A stretch of 64,000 bases of DNA from assembly GCA_023440825.1 (NCBI GenBank), contig JAEXRL010000026.1:1-64000 (forward strand). The letters are read 5' to 3'. The notes below the pieces were generated by a model. It was not told the origin of the DNA. It saw nothing but the letters and a program-made list of their open reading frames with translations, and searched no databases. The stretch is from Pseudomonadota bacterium. GTDB lineage: Bacteria; Pseudomonadota; Gammaproteobacteria; Burkholderiales; Burkholderiaceae_B. Shown in pieces: positions 32,904 through 41,834 of the stretch. A program made the position numbers and the translations under genes. Position 1 is the first letter of the stretch. Each line of letters opens with the position of its first letter.

Positions 32904-34535
32904 GTGACAAGCCATATTTACGTCAATCTGGCCATGGCGGATCAGCAGCCTGTGCAACATTGTTTGCCTTTGCCACTACACCTGGGCCGCTCCCACCCTT
33001 TGCTGGCTGCCCGCAAATATTTACTGGCTCGTCGCCATCTGTGCATTGTGAAAAGAGCATCGGGGCTCTATGTTCAGGATCAGGGCAGTTTGCTTGGCAC
33101 GCGTTTGAATGGGCAACGTGTAGTGGGGGAGCAGTTGTTATGTCCTGATGACCTTATTGAGCTTGGGCCGTTTTCACTTCATGTATTGGCACAAAATTTT
33201 AATCCGCCTGCCGCTCAGCTCGAACCTGATGACAGGGTGGATGAGTCGCCAGTTAAGGTTCATGAAAGCGTGTCTGAGTTTGCGGATCAGGCTTGCCTAT
33301 CAAGCCAAGCACATTTGTGGACGGCGCAGTCGCGTTTACACCACCTATTGCTAGAGCGACTGGACTTGGCTCGGCGTAATCTGAGCCTGGTAAGTGATGC
33401 GGCGCTATATCAAGAAGCCTATGAGGTGATGGGCAGCATACTGGCTGAAGAAAGCGGCTATACCCAACAGGAAAAACAGGAGTTGCGTCTGGCCGTGTGC
33501 AATGAGGCCTTGCGTTTAGGCGCGCTGGAGGTGCTATTGTCCGATCCGGAAATCAGCGAAATTATGGTTAATCGCTATGACACAATTTTTGTTGAACGAT
33601 CCGGACGTTTGATGCCTAGCCCCGTGCGTTTTAGTTCTGAGTCTGCGCTGCGTGCAATACTGGATAGAATCTTAGCTCCCTTAGGACGCAGGTTGGATGA
33701 GCAGTCCCCTTTGGTGGATGCCCGCTTAAGGGATGGCTCACGGGTTCATGCTGTGGTGGCGCCGATAGCCTTGAATGGGGTGTGCGTAACCATACGAAAA
33801 TTTCCTCGGCAAAGCTTAGGCTTGGACGACTGGCAGGAATCCGGTGGTTTATCCATGGCCATGTCTAGGTTTTTACAGATGTGTGTGCGTGAGCGGGTCA
33901 ATATCTTGCTGGTAGGTGGTACGGGCACCGGTAAAACCAGTTTGTTAAACGCCTTGAGCGCGTGGATTCCCGAAGGAGAGCGCCTGGTCACGATTGAGGA
34001 TACGGCTGAGTTGCGTTTGGCCCACCGCAATTTGGTGGCGCTAGAGGCACGTCCCGCTAATGTCGAAGGGCAAGGTCAGATTAGTTTGCGTGAGCTTTTA
34101 CGTAATGCCTTAAGAATGCGGCCAGACCGCATCATTATCGGTGAGTGTCGTGGTGCAGAAGCGTTTGACATGCTGTCGGCAATGAATACAGGGCATGAAG
34201 GGTCTTTGAGCACTTTACATGCCAATAGTCCGCGAGACGCGTTGACCCGACTGGAGAGCATGGTGTTGATGGCCGGTCTGGATTTGCCGCTGCATTCTGT
34301 CAGAGAGCATATCGCATCAGCGGTGCAGTGCTTGGTGCAATTACAGCGCTTGCCGTGTGGACGGCGCTTGATTAGCGAGATCGCTGAACTAAGCGGCATG
34401 GAATCAGGGTGCATACAAACCCAAAGTTTGTATTGCTACAGGGCGCATTCTGAGCCGGAGTTTATGGCTTCTGGTTTGGCTATCGAGTCTGCTCGTCTAC
34501 GCGCTCAATTAGGTGTACAGCGTTTACCAGCTTAA
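32904..34535 (+). CDS. cpaF: FHA domain fused to CpaF/TadA pilus ATPase
   Basis: About 543 aa from GTG 32904, which has AGGAGG at 32891-32896; ATG 32886 has no ribosome site. Residues about 20-95 form an FHA domain (LGRSHPLLAARKYLLARRHL with a C-terminal LLGTRLNG). Then comes the CpaF ATPase: helical N-domain, Walker A LVGGTGTGKTS, Asp and His boxes (LVTIEDTAELRL; GHEGSLSTLHANSP) and a Walker B region (RPDRIIIGECRGAEAF). It powers pilus extension or secretion. The FHA part suggests control by a phosphothreonine partner. Confidence 0.9.
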   Translation: MTSHIYVNLAMADQQPVQHCLPLPLHLGRSHPLLAARKYLLARRHLCIVKRASGLYVQDQGSLLGTRLNGQRVVGEQLLCPDDLIELGPFSLHVLAQNFNPPAAQLEPDDRVDESPVKVHESVSEFADQACLSSQAHLWTAQSRLHHLLLERLDLARRNLSLVSDAALYQEAYEVMGSILAEESGYTQQEKQELRLAVCNEALRLGALEVLLSDPEISEIMVNRYDTIFVERSGRLMPSPVRFSSESALRAILDRILAPLGRRLDEQSPLVDARLRDGSRVHAVVAPIALNGVCVTIRKFPRQSLGLDDWQESGGLSMAMSRFLQMCVRERVNILLVGGTGTGKTSLLNALSAWIPEGERLVTIEDTAELRLAHRNLVALEARPANVEGQGQISLRELLRNALRMRPDRIIIGECRGAEAFDMLSAMNTGHEGSLSTLHANSPRDALTRLESMVLMAGLDLPLHSVREHIASAVQCLVQLQRLPCGRRLISEIAELSGMESGCIQTQSLYCYRAHSEPEFMASGLAIESARLRAQLGVQRLPA

Positions 34536-34544
34536 GGAACCGTC

Positions 34545-35387
34545 ATGTTTGTGGCTTTACTCAGCACGCTAGTGTGCATTGTTTTGGCCTGTATGGTGTT
34601 TTTGCGCGTGACAGGGCGTAGCGTGTTTTGGTATTACCGCCGTTTCTTGCGGCAGATTCGTGAGGGTATGCATGAGCTGTATTTCTTTTTGGATATTTAT
34701 CAGCTATGGGCGTTGAACCTACTGTTCATAGCGTTTTTAATGTTGTTGTCTGCGCTGCTTAATCTACGTTGGTGGTTGGCGTTTAGTTTGTGTTTAAGTG
34801 CTTTGGCTGTGCCTTTTTTCTTGCTGCACTGTTTGCGCCGTTACAGACGAAAAAAAATAGAACAGCAATTACCTGATTTTGTTCAGGCCTTATCGGCCGC
34901 TTTGCAGGCGGGGGCAGGCGTGCAACGGGCTTTCCAGTCATTAGGCGCCCGCACTCCTGCCCCCTTGGGGCTGGAGCTGCGGCTGGTGTTACGGCAATTA
35001 CGTCTAGGCTTATCCATGACTCAGGCACTGACTGCCTTGCATCAACGCACGCACAGCCCAGCTGTTTTGCTGTTACGGGCTTGCCTGGAGCTTGCTCAGC
35101 ATCAAGGAGGAGGGGTGGCTGAGTCATTGCAGCATTTGGCCTTAAGTTTACGGCAAACGGTGTATTTACGTTTACGTATGCGGGCCTTAACGGCTCAGGC
35201 TCGCTTGCAGGCTTGGGTGATGTGTATCTTGCCTTTTGCTTTGGCCGCTGTGTTGTATAGGCTTGACCCCGCTGGCTATGGCGCCGTATGGATAAGCCCT
35301 GTGGGTGCGGGCGCGGCATTACTGCTGCTGTTTCTGATGGCGCTAGGCGTGCGTATGATTGTTTTGATTCTCCAGGATCTGGAATGA
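34545..35387 (+). CDS. tadB: TadB-like inner-membrane platform protein
   Basis: A 280-aa protein with a T2SSF (GspF) domain: two N-terminal membrane segments (about 3-22, 58-95), the cytoplasmic domain LPDFVQALSAALQAGAGVQR at about 110-130, and two C-terminal membrane segments (about 225-245, 255-278). It anchors the ATPase to the pilus base together with TadC. Overlaps tadC by ATGA. Confidence 0.85.
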   Translation: MFVALLSTLVCIVLACMVFLRVTGRSVFWYYRRFLRQIREGMHELYFFLDIYQLWALNLLFIAFLMLLSALLNLRWWLAFSLCLSALAVPFFLLHCLRRYRRKKIEQQLPDFVQALSAALQAGAGVQRAFQSLGARTPAPLGLELRLVLRQLRLGLSMTQALTALHQRTHSPAVLLLRACLELAQHQGGGVAESLQHLALSLRQTVYLRLRMRALTAQARLQAWVMCILPFALAAVLYRLDPAGYGAVWISPVGAGAALLLLFLMALGVRMIVLILQDLE

Positions 35388-36229
35388 GCGCCACGATGTG
35401 GTGGGCCCTTGGCATCTGTTGTGTTGCCAGTGCATGCTTGCTTTGGCGATTGCTCAAGGCATGGTGTCAGGTGGATAGTGTGAGTTTGGAGGCTGCAATC
35501 AGCCAATTAGGGCGACCTTTAGCGCGTGCTTTATTACTGTTAGGTTTAGAGCCTTGGTGGCGTCGTCAATTGATTCGAGCCGGCTGCCTCAGAGTAGACC
35601 CACAGAGTTATTTAAGCCTTGTGCTGGGGCAGGCGCTGTTAGTCAGTGTCTTGCTAGCGCTCTTGGGCACGGCTGTTTTTTCCTGGGGGTGGGCCTTGTC
35701 AGTATCGGGATTAAGCGCAGTGATGCTGTGGATGTGGCGCTTGCGACAATTGCGCTATCAGTGGCAATTACAACGTCAGCAATTACGTCGTGAACTACCA
35801 TTTTTATTTGATTTGTTGATTATGGCTGTTGAAAGTGGTGCAGGTTTTCAACTGGCTTTGCAAAAAGTATACGATTTCTTGCCCACGCCCGCCGCACAGT
35901 CTTTGTTAAAGCAGGTACTAGAACAGATACGTGCCGGTGTGTCACGGCCTGAAGCCTTGCAAAATCTCGCCGTTCATATGCAAATGGAGGAGCTTGAGCA
36001 ATGGGCCTGGACACTGGAGCAGGTTGAACAGTTTGGCCTGAGTTTAGCGCCTATGCTGCGTGTGCAGGCCAGTGAGTTACGTCAACGGCAGTTATTGCGT
36101 GGTGAGCAAAAGGCTTTGCAGGCACCGTTAAAAATGTTGCTGCCATTAAGTGTATGCTTGCTTCCTTGCACCTTTTTGGTGTTGTTATTAGGTTTGGGAG
36201 GGCAGTTATTGCCCTTATTACAGGCCTAG
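35384..36229 (+). CDS. tadC: TadC-like inner-membrane platform protein
   Basis: A 281-aa partner of TadB. The ATG at 35384 overlaps the TadB stop and is preferred over an in-frame upstream ATG (35288) inside tadB. N-terminal membrane segment, two central ones (about 80-125), the T2SSF block LPFLFDLLIMAVESGAGFQL at about 140-160, and a C-terminal one. Ends at TAG 36227-36229. Confidence 0.85.
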   Translation: MSATMWWALGICCVASACLLWRLLKAWCQVDSVSLEAAISQLGRPLARALLLLGLEPWWRRQLIRAGCLRVDPQSYLSLVLGQALLVSVLLALLGTAVFSWGWALSVSGLSAVMLWMWRLRQLRYQWQLQRQQLRRELPFLFDLLIMAVESGAGFQLALQKVYDFLPTPAAQSLLKQVLEQIRAGVSRPEALQNLAVHMQMEELEQWAWTLEQVEQFGLSLAPMLRVQASELRQRQLLRGEQKALQAPLKMLLPLSVCLLPCTFLVLLLGLGGQLLPLLQA

Positions 36230-36235
36230 TTGAGC

Positions 36236-36604
36236 ATGCTGCGCGTGCTTGTTGCTGCTACTTTTTGGACTCGCTTATGGGGATTGCATGCTTACAGTGC
36301 TCACCAGCGTGAATACGTGGCGATTTTATTAAGTCCTTGCCGCATGGTGCATACCTGGGGCTTGAGTAAGGCCATTGATTTGGTGTTTTTAGACAGACAG
36401 GGACATTTTTTATGCTATTTACCGTCTGTGCAGCCTTATGCCATACGGTTTCAGTACCACGCTGGAGCCGTGCTTGAGGCTCCAGCGGGAAAAGGCTTGC
36501 AGGCCTGGCGACTGCTTAATGATCAGTATTGTTGTCGCGACGGAAAATGGTTTGATAAGCTGGGTAAAAGCTTGCGTACAACACGGCCATTAAAGCCATA
36601 TTGA
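36236..36604 (+). CDS. DUF192 family protein
   Basis: About 122 aa from ATG 36236; TTG 36230, directly after the tadC stop, is an alternative. The core (YVAILLSPCRMVHTWGLSKA, then DLVFLDRQGHFLCYLPSV and GAVLEAPAGKG) is the DUF192 fold, usually a small extracytoplasmic beta protein. Here the usual FRxxMxG-type motif is weak. Its last about 30 codons overlap the 3' end of the convergent gene by 89 bases. Possibly a pilus-associated accessory as in other betaproteobacterial tad loci. Confidence 0.65.
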   Translation: MLRVLVAATFWTRLWGLHAYSAHQREYVAILLSPCRMVHTWGLSKAIDLVFLDRQGHFLCYLPSVQPYAIRFQYHAGAVLEAPAGKGLQAWRLLNDQYCCRDGKWFDKLGKSLRTTRPLKPY

Positions 36605-37289
36605 TGGGCGTGAGGATAAATTGAGCGCTAGCTGATTGTATGCCGTTGGCGAGCAATATATTGGCCAGCTCTTTGCTGGCATAAATCAGCACGAACCAAA
36701 AAGCACCATATAAGATGAACGCCCATTTATTACGCCAGCAGGCCACCATAGAGTAAAACAGGGCTTGTTTTATAGGTATGGCATGCCAGCCCACCAGAGC
36801 CGGAGCATGCCAGAACAGGCCGGATAACAGCAAGTACAGTATGGTGAACACAGTCATGGGCTTTTGCATGGCTGCCAGTAAGGTGGCAAATTCCACTTGC
36901 CCGTGTTCGTCAACACTTTGCATGATATTGCTCATAAAGGGAGCAATCGCAATAAAGGCGATGATCAGGCTGCACAGCATGTATAAAAAGCCTAGCCGTA
37001 TGAGTGCTTTACGTACGGCTTCTGCCTTCACGGGGCTAAGCCAGTCGGCCATGCGCATAGTATGGCCTTCCTGTATGCGTTTTGAAGCATTGAGCACGAT
37101 AAAGGTCATGCCGGGCGTTAAGACAAGCAAGGTGGCTTGCCCTATTAAAGGGAGTAAAAAGCTAATTTGAAGCAGGATATGGGTAGCCAGGCTCCAAAAT
37201 AATAAAGCCATGGGCTGCGCCTTGAACAGACGCCAGCCCCCTTGTATCCATAAGTAGCCGTAAGCGAGAGGAAGCGATTGTGCTTGCAT
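36516..37289 (-). CDS. BPSS1780-type inner-membrane protein
   Basis: A 257-aa membrane protein with about six hydrophobic segments. The N-terminus (AYGYLWIQGGWRLFKAQPMA) is the conserved BPSS1780-family start, and NASKRIQEGHTMRMADWLSP the loop typical of this family. Function unknown. Convergent with the DUF192 gene with 89 bases of overlap. The start ATG is at 37289. Confidence 0.8.
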   Translation of the reverse strand: MQAQSLPLAYGYLWIQGGWRLFKAQPMALLFWSLATHILLQISFLLPLIGQATLLVLTPGMTFIVLNASKRIQEGHTMRMADWLSPVKAEAVRKALIRLGFLYMLCSLIIAFIAIAPFMSNIMQSVDEHGQVEFATLLAAMQKPMTVFTILYLLLSGLFWHAPALVGWHAIPIKQALFYSMVACWRNKWAFILYGAFWFVLIYASKELANILLANGIQSASAQFILTPINMALMAVLYASFYPAYQTIFRRDNNTDH

Positions 37290-37310
37290 AGCAAAAGTGA
37301 TACTCGTGTT

Positions 37311-38279
37311 TTAAGGTAGGGGGGGCACGCCAGCTAAACGACGTTGCTGGAGTACACGCTCAAAGTGTCGCGGGTCGTGGGGCTTTAGAGTCTGGGCGGG
37401 GCGTGGTAGATGAAAATCATACAGACGCGAAATCCAGAAGCGCAGGGCGGCAGCCTGTATAAGAATAGGCCAGGCCGCACGTTCAGCCTCGGTGTAGGGG
37501 CGAACTTTGGCGTAGGCCTGTAGCCATGCCTGGGTTTTTTCAAGGTTTAAGGCGCCAGTGAGTCTGTCTATACACCAGTCGTTGACCCCCACCGCGATAT
37601 CGAATAACCACGTGTCGCAGCCGGCAAAGTAAAAATCGATAAAACCACCTAGTTGAGGTTTTTCGTGTGTGCCGGCAAACAGTACATTATCGCGAAACAG
37701 GTCGCAGTGCGAGGGGCCGCGAGGCAAAGACAGGTACTGTTCACTTAGGGCGTACTCGCTTTGTTCAGCCAGCACCGTTTGCAAAAGCTTGGCTTGTTCA
37801 GCGTGCAAAAATGGCAAAATGTGTGGTGTAGTGGCCTGCCACCAAGCCAGCCCCCTAAGGTTGTCTTGCTGGATTGAGAAGTCCTGGGCGGCCAAGTGCA
37901 TATGTGCCATGGCTGTAGCCGCCTGACGGCAGTGCTCAATGCTGGGCTCTGGTTCGTATCCGCCTTCCAGCTTGCTTACGATGGAGCAGGGCTTGTTGTG
38001 CAAAGTGCTAATGCGCTGTCCGCTTAGGCTGGTTTGCGGTTTGGGCACGGCCTGACCAGCCGAGGCCAGATGATGCATGAGCTCAATGTAAAAGGGCAAC
38101 TGCTCGTGCGTTAAGACTTCAAATAGCGTCAGTACATATTCGCCTTGAGTCGTATTTAAAAAGTAATTTGTATTTTCTATGCCGGCGCTAATACCACGTA
38201 AAGAAACCAGCTCACCCAGATCAAACTGCTGTAAAAGTTGTCGGGCATCGTCATCACTGACAGGGGTAAAAACAGCCAT
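37311..38279 (-). CDS. thrB: Homoserine kinase ThrB (phosphotransferase type)
   Basis: A 322-aa enzyme phosphorylating homoserine in threonine synthesis. The start MAVFTPVSDDDARQLL is typical; an in-frame upstream ATG (38291) is less likely. Key motif GPSHCDLFRDNVLF (Brenner-type HxDxxxxN) and FIDFYFAGCDTWLFDIAV with the metal-binding Asp. This is the APH-fold ThrB of pseudomonads and betaproteobacteria, not the GHMP type. It follows the BPSS1780 gene on the - strand, separated by 21 bases. Confidence 0.92.
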   Translation of the reverse strand: MAVFTPVSDDDARQLLQQFDLGELVSLRGISAGIENTNYFLNTTQGEYVLTLFEVLTHEQLPFYIELMHHLASAGQAVPKPQTSLSGQRISTLHNKPCSIVSKLEGGYEPEPSIEHCRQAATAMAHMHLAAQDFSIQQDNLRGLAWWQATTPHILPFLHAEQAKLLQTVLAEQSEYALSEQYLSLPRGPSHCDLFRDNVLFAGTHEKPQLGGFIDFYFAGCDTWLFDIAVGVNDWCIDRLTGALNLEKTQAWLQAYAKVRPYTEAERAAWPILIQAAALRFWISRLYDFHLPRPAQTLKPHDPRHFERVLQQRRLAGVPPLP

Positions 38280-38487
38280 GCTTATCATCAAAAAATAAAG
38301 AGTCGGCCACTTAAGGTAGAGTGGAGTGAAGCATACAAAGCTTTGATTTTAGACCACTACGCCACTGTTTGTCGGCTTGCCAATAGGAAATAGCTGCAGA
38401 TAGCTGCTAAGTACCGATATATACTTATGAAATACGGCTTGGGCAGACGCTCTGATTTGTGATGGCCGATACTTAAATTTGTGTTGT

Positions 38488-39495
38488 ATGCGTACTTTTA
38501 CTTTGCCTCAGGGCTATCCTGAACCGGTGTTTTGGCGCCTTAGTGTGGCCCCCATGATAGATGTCACGGACAGGCACTGCCGTTATTTTCACCGCTTGCT
38601 GGCGCCTAATGCCTTGCTGTACACAGAAATGATCAGTACGGGCGCCATTTTGCACGGCGATGCAGCGCGTCATCTTGATTTCGATGTGACCGAGCAGCCT
38701 GTGGCGTTACAGTTAGGCGGTAGTGAGCCAGAGGAGCTCGCGCGTGCTGCCCGAGCGGGAGAACGCTGGGGCTATCAGGAAATTAATCTGAACTGTGGCT
38801 GCCCTTCCGAACGGGTACAAAAGGGCTCGTTTGGGGCCTGTTTAATGGCCGAGCCTAAACTGGTGGCAGACTGCGTGAAAGCTATGCAGGATGCTGTGCA
38901 GGTGCCGGTCACTGTTAAGCACAGATTAGGGCTGGACTATTCCGATTCCTATCAGTTTGTGCTCGACTTTGTGGGCACCTTATATCAGGCTGGTTGTCGG
39001 GTGTTTATTGTGCATGCCCGCAATGCCGTGCTGAAAGGCTTGTCGCCTAAGGAAAATCGCGATATTCCACCCTTGCGCTACGACTGGGCTTTACGTTTGC
39101 AACATGATTTTCCAGCCGCCTTGTTTGTACTAAATGGCGGGATTGCTGAGCTAGACCAAGCACAGGACTTATTGACTACGCATGATGGCGTGATGCTGGG
39201 GCGGGCGGCGTGGCACACCCCTCAGGTCTTACATGACTTGCACAAAGTACTGTGGCCTGAACAGGCTTTGCTAAGTGAGGATCAGGTGATTGAACGCATG
39301 CATGCGTATGCGTCAGAGCAGGCATTACAAGGCAGGAAATTACGTCTGGTATTGCAAAGTATGATGGGCTGGCCGCACGGTAAAAAAGGGGCACGCCAGT
39401 GGCGTCGCACCTTATCTGATCCCAGCAGCTTTAAGGAAAATAATGCCGATGTGTTGATGCGTGCCTGGGAGCAGTTAAGCGCGCTTAACCCGTAA
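38488..39495 (+). CDS. dusA: tRNA-dihydrouridine synthase DusA
   Basis: A 335-aa flavin enzyme that reduces uridine 20/20a in the D-loop of tRNA. LSVAPMIDVTDRHCRYFHRL starts the TIM barrel; NLNCGCPSERVQKGSFGACL carries the catalytic Cys and DusA signature; FVLNGGIAELDQA and GVMLGRAAWHTP bind FMN. ATG 38488 is preferred over TTG 38479. It stands divergently from thrB. Confidence 0.95.
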   Translation: MRTFTLPQGYPEPVFWRLSVAPMIDVTDRHCRYFHRLLAPNALLYTEMISTGAILHGDAARHLDFDVTEQPVALQLGGSEPEELARAARAGERWGYQEINLNCGCPSERVQKGSFGACLMAEPKLVADCVKAMQDAVQVPVTVKHRLGLDYSDSYQFVLDFVGTLYQAGCRVFIVHARNAVLKGLSPKENRDIPPLRYDWALRLQHDFPAALFVLNGGIAELDQAQDLLTTHDGVMLGRAAWHTPQVLHDLHKVLWPEQALLSEDQVIERMHAYASEQALQGRKLRLVLQSMMGWPHGKKGARQWRRTLSDPSSFKENNADVLMRAWEQLSALNP

Positions 39496-39538
39496 ACTAC
39501 TTGTAAGGGTGCGCGCTTAGACTGGTTCGCTTAATGAT

Positions 39539-39994
39539 TTATTCGCCACTGGCGCTGTCGGTAGGCCAGTCGCGGATATAGGCTTTGAGCATTTTGTTTT
39601 CAAACTCTTGGGCATGCACAATGGCATGAGCCATGTCGTAGAACGAAATAACGCCTAGCAGCATGGGGCCGTCCATGACGGGGATATAGCGCGCATGCTT
39701 GTCCAGCATTAAGCGCTGTACTTCGTCGGCGCTGGTGTTTGGAGTGACGCTGACAGGGGCATCGTCCATGATGCTGCGTACGGTAAAGGTACCAGCCTGT
39801 TCAGGGTGGGCGTCCCAGTGGCGAATTAACTCGCGGAAAGTGAGCATGCCCACTAGCTGGCCGTGTTCCATGATGACCAAAGAACCTATGTCCAGTTCAC
39901 TCATGCTTTTCACGGCGTTCGCAACAGTCATGTCGGGTGTGCCGGTATAGAGAGTGTCCCCTTTTACACGCAGAATTTCACTGACCTTTAGCAT
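39539..39994 (-). CDS. CBS-pair domain protein
   Basis: A 151-aa protein consisting of two CBS motifs (about residues 20-65, ANAVKSMSELDIGSLVIMEH; and 85-125, DEVQRLMLDKHARYIPVMDG). Stand-alone CBS pairs bind adenosine nucleotides and regulate partners; the partner here is unknown. The convergent neighbour is dusA. Confidence 0.88.
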   Translation of the reverse strand: MLKVSEILRVKGDTLYTGTPDMTVANAVKSMSELDIGSLVIMEHGQLVGMLTFRELIRHWDAHPEQAGTFTVRSIMDDAPVSVTPNTSADEVQRLMLDKHARYIPVMDGPMLLGVISFYDMAHAIVHAQEFENKMLKAYIRDWPTDSASGE

Positions 39995-40024
39995 TTTTAT
40001 ACTCCTGGCTGCTATAGCGGCGTA

Positions 40025-41353
40025 TCAAGTAGAGGTGGCCATACTTTGTTGATGGGCTTGTTTTAATTGTGCGCCATATTGCTGTAAACGCTCGGGCTCA
40101 CTGAACAAGGCCTCAAGGTGTATGACGCCATCATCTAGCATTTCAAATAGGTAATCAATGAGGTATTTTACTGGACCTGTGTGAATTAGCGAGCGATCCA
40201 GCAAAAATATATCGGACAACTGTTTGACATGTGTTTGGCGTAGGTCACCGCATAACACCCAGGTTTCTGTATTACCTTGTTCTGTATTGGCCACCAGAGC
40301 GTGCTCTTTAAGGGTTCCCAGCACAGTACTTAACTCGTCGGTATCGCGCTCCAGGATTTGGCTGAGTTCGGCAAGGCTAAGCCCGCCTTGGGCTTGCTGT
40401 TGTCTGTTCCAAAGCACATACAAGATGTTGAGCGCATCGTAAAAAGTAATGCCTGGCGTTGTGTCGCTAATCCAGTGGCGATGACGCAGGTCAGGCAAGA
40501 TGGCGGTGATGGCTGCGCCAATTAGCACTAGCATCCAGGAAATGTAGATCCATAGCAAGAAGATGGGCAGCGTAGCAAAGGCACCATAAATAATGGTGTA
40601 GGTGGGAAAGCGCGACAGGTAAAAAGCAAAGCCTGCTTTCATGAGTTCTAGAGCGATGGCTGTGAGGGCACCACCAATCAGGGCGTCGCGCCACCATACT
40701 TTGCGATTGGGGACAAACAGAAAGAGCGCGGTGAATCCGAGCATGCTCACTATAAACGGCAAATAAGTAAGCGCCAAGTTAACAGGGCCAGATAAGGCAT
40801 TGATATAGCCTAGTGAGGAGCTGGCCAGCACCGAGCTGGCCCACAGGCTAGCGCCAGTAAGAATAGGGCCCAGAGAGATAATGGCCCAGTACACCAATAA
40901 GCGTTGGGTTAATGGTCGGCGCTGATGCACCTGCCAGATGTCATTAAAGGTGCCATCTATGGTCATGATGAGCATGATGGAGGTGACGATAAGAAACAGG
41001 CTGCCTATAGCGGTGAGACTGGACGCTTTGGCGGCAAACTGGTTGAGATACAGCATAATGTTATCGGACACGGCCTCGGGCATGAGGTTGCGTGTCAGAA
41101 AGTCTTCCAGCGCGCCCTGAAACTGATTAAACAAGGGGAAGGCAGTGAATAATGCCAACACCACAGTGAGCATGGGAACCAAGGCAAGGATGGTGGTGTA
41201 GGTTAAACTGGAGGCGACTTTCATCAAGTCTTTGTCTGCGATGCGTCTGACCATGTAACGCAAGTTACCCAGCAAGCGCGCCAGGCCCGAGGGTTCCGGC
41301 TGCTGGGGCGAGTCAATCGGGGTGGGGGTCAGACTATCCGTTTCGGTGTTCAT
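40025..41353 (-). CDS. YihY/BrkB-family inner-membrane protein
   Basis: A 442-aa protein. The N-terminal 290 residues contain about six membrane segments and the YihY motif KVASSLTYTTILALVPMLTV with VLALFTAFPLF; the C-terminal about 130 residues form a soluble domain with a helix-turn-helix look (GGLSLAELSQILERDTDELS). The family was once called ribonuclease BN, which is not supported. Divergent from the DUF2069 gene. Confidence 0.87.
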   Translation of the reverse strand: MNTETDSLTPTPIDSPQQPEPSGLARLLGNLRYMVRRIADKDLMKVASSLTYTTILALVPMLTVVLALFTAFPLFNQFQGALEDFLTRNLMPEAVSDNIMLYLNQFAAKASSLTAIGSLFLIVTSIMLIMTIDGTFNDIWQVHQRRPLTQRLLVYWAIISLGPILTGASLWASSVLASSSLGYINALSGPVNLALTYLPFIVSMLGFTALFLFVPNRKVWWRDALIGGALTAIALELMKAGFAFYLSRFPTYTIIYGAFATLPIFLLWIYISWMLVLIGAAITAILPDLRHRHWISDTTPGITFYDALNILYVLWNRQQQAQGGLSLAELSQILERDTDELSTVLGTLKEHALVANTEQGNTETWVLCGDLRQTHVKQLSDIFLLDRSLIHTGPVKYLIDYLFEMLDDGVIHLEALFSEPERLQQYGAQLKQAHQQSMATST

Positions 41354-41432
41354 CTAGCGTTAATCCTTTTGGCAATGGAAGCAGGGCTGCTCCAGCGCAC
41401 TTTTGCCCGCTTTTTAGGTTCATAATACCAGT

Positions 41433-41819
41433 ATGCAAGCTCGTTTAAATCCAGTTTTACATCGTTTGGCTGCCGTAGCCTACGTGGCTCTTATTGTAGT
41501 GTGTTTGAGCTGGGAGCTCTATTTTGCTCCGCTCAAACCTGGAGGCTCTTGGATGGCACTGAAAGTATTGCCTTTATTGATCCCTTTGCGTGGGGTGCTC
41601 AAAGGTAATCTTTATACGCTGCAATGGGCGTCCATGTTCATTCTTCTTTACTTCGCAGAGGGTGTTGTGCGCGCCTGGTCAGACCCGGCTGCGGGTAGTT
41701 TGCCTTGGGCGTGGGCTGAAATTATTCTTTGCACCATCTTTTATTTTTGTGCCATTTTTTATCTTTGGCCTTCCAAAAAAGCGGCTAAAGCGCGCGCTAA
41801 ACTGAAAAAATCGGCATAA
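41433..41819 (+). CDS. DUF2069 membrane protein
   Basis: A 128-aa protein with four hydrophobic segments; the block LKPGGSWMALKVLPLLIPLR and GNLYTLQWASMFILLYFAEG are the DUF2069 signatures. Lys-rich C-terminal tail. Function unknown. It is followed 3-15 bases later by selO, probably co-transcribed. Confidence 0.85.
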   Translation: MQARLNPVLHRLAAVAYVALIVVCLSWELYFAPLKPGGSWMALKVLPLLIPLRGVLKGNLYTLQWASMFILLYFAEGVVRAWSDPAAGSLPWAWAEIILCTIFYFCAIFYLWPSKKAAKARAKLKKSA

Positions 41820-41834
41820 ATCGTGGGGGTAACT

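Noticed and set aside
34783..35457. - strand open frame of 224 codons antisense to tadB/tadC
   Set aside because: Antisense to two genes with membrane-protein bias, which creates long open frames.
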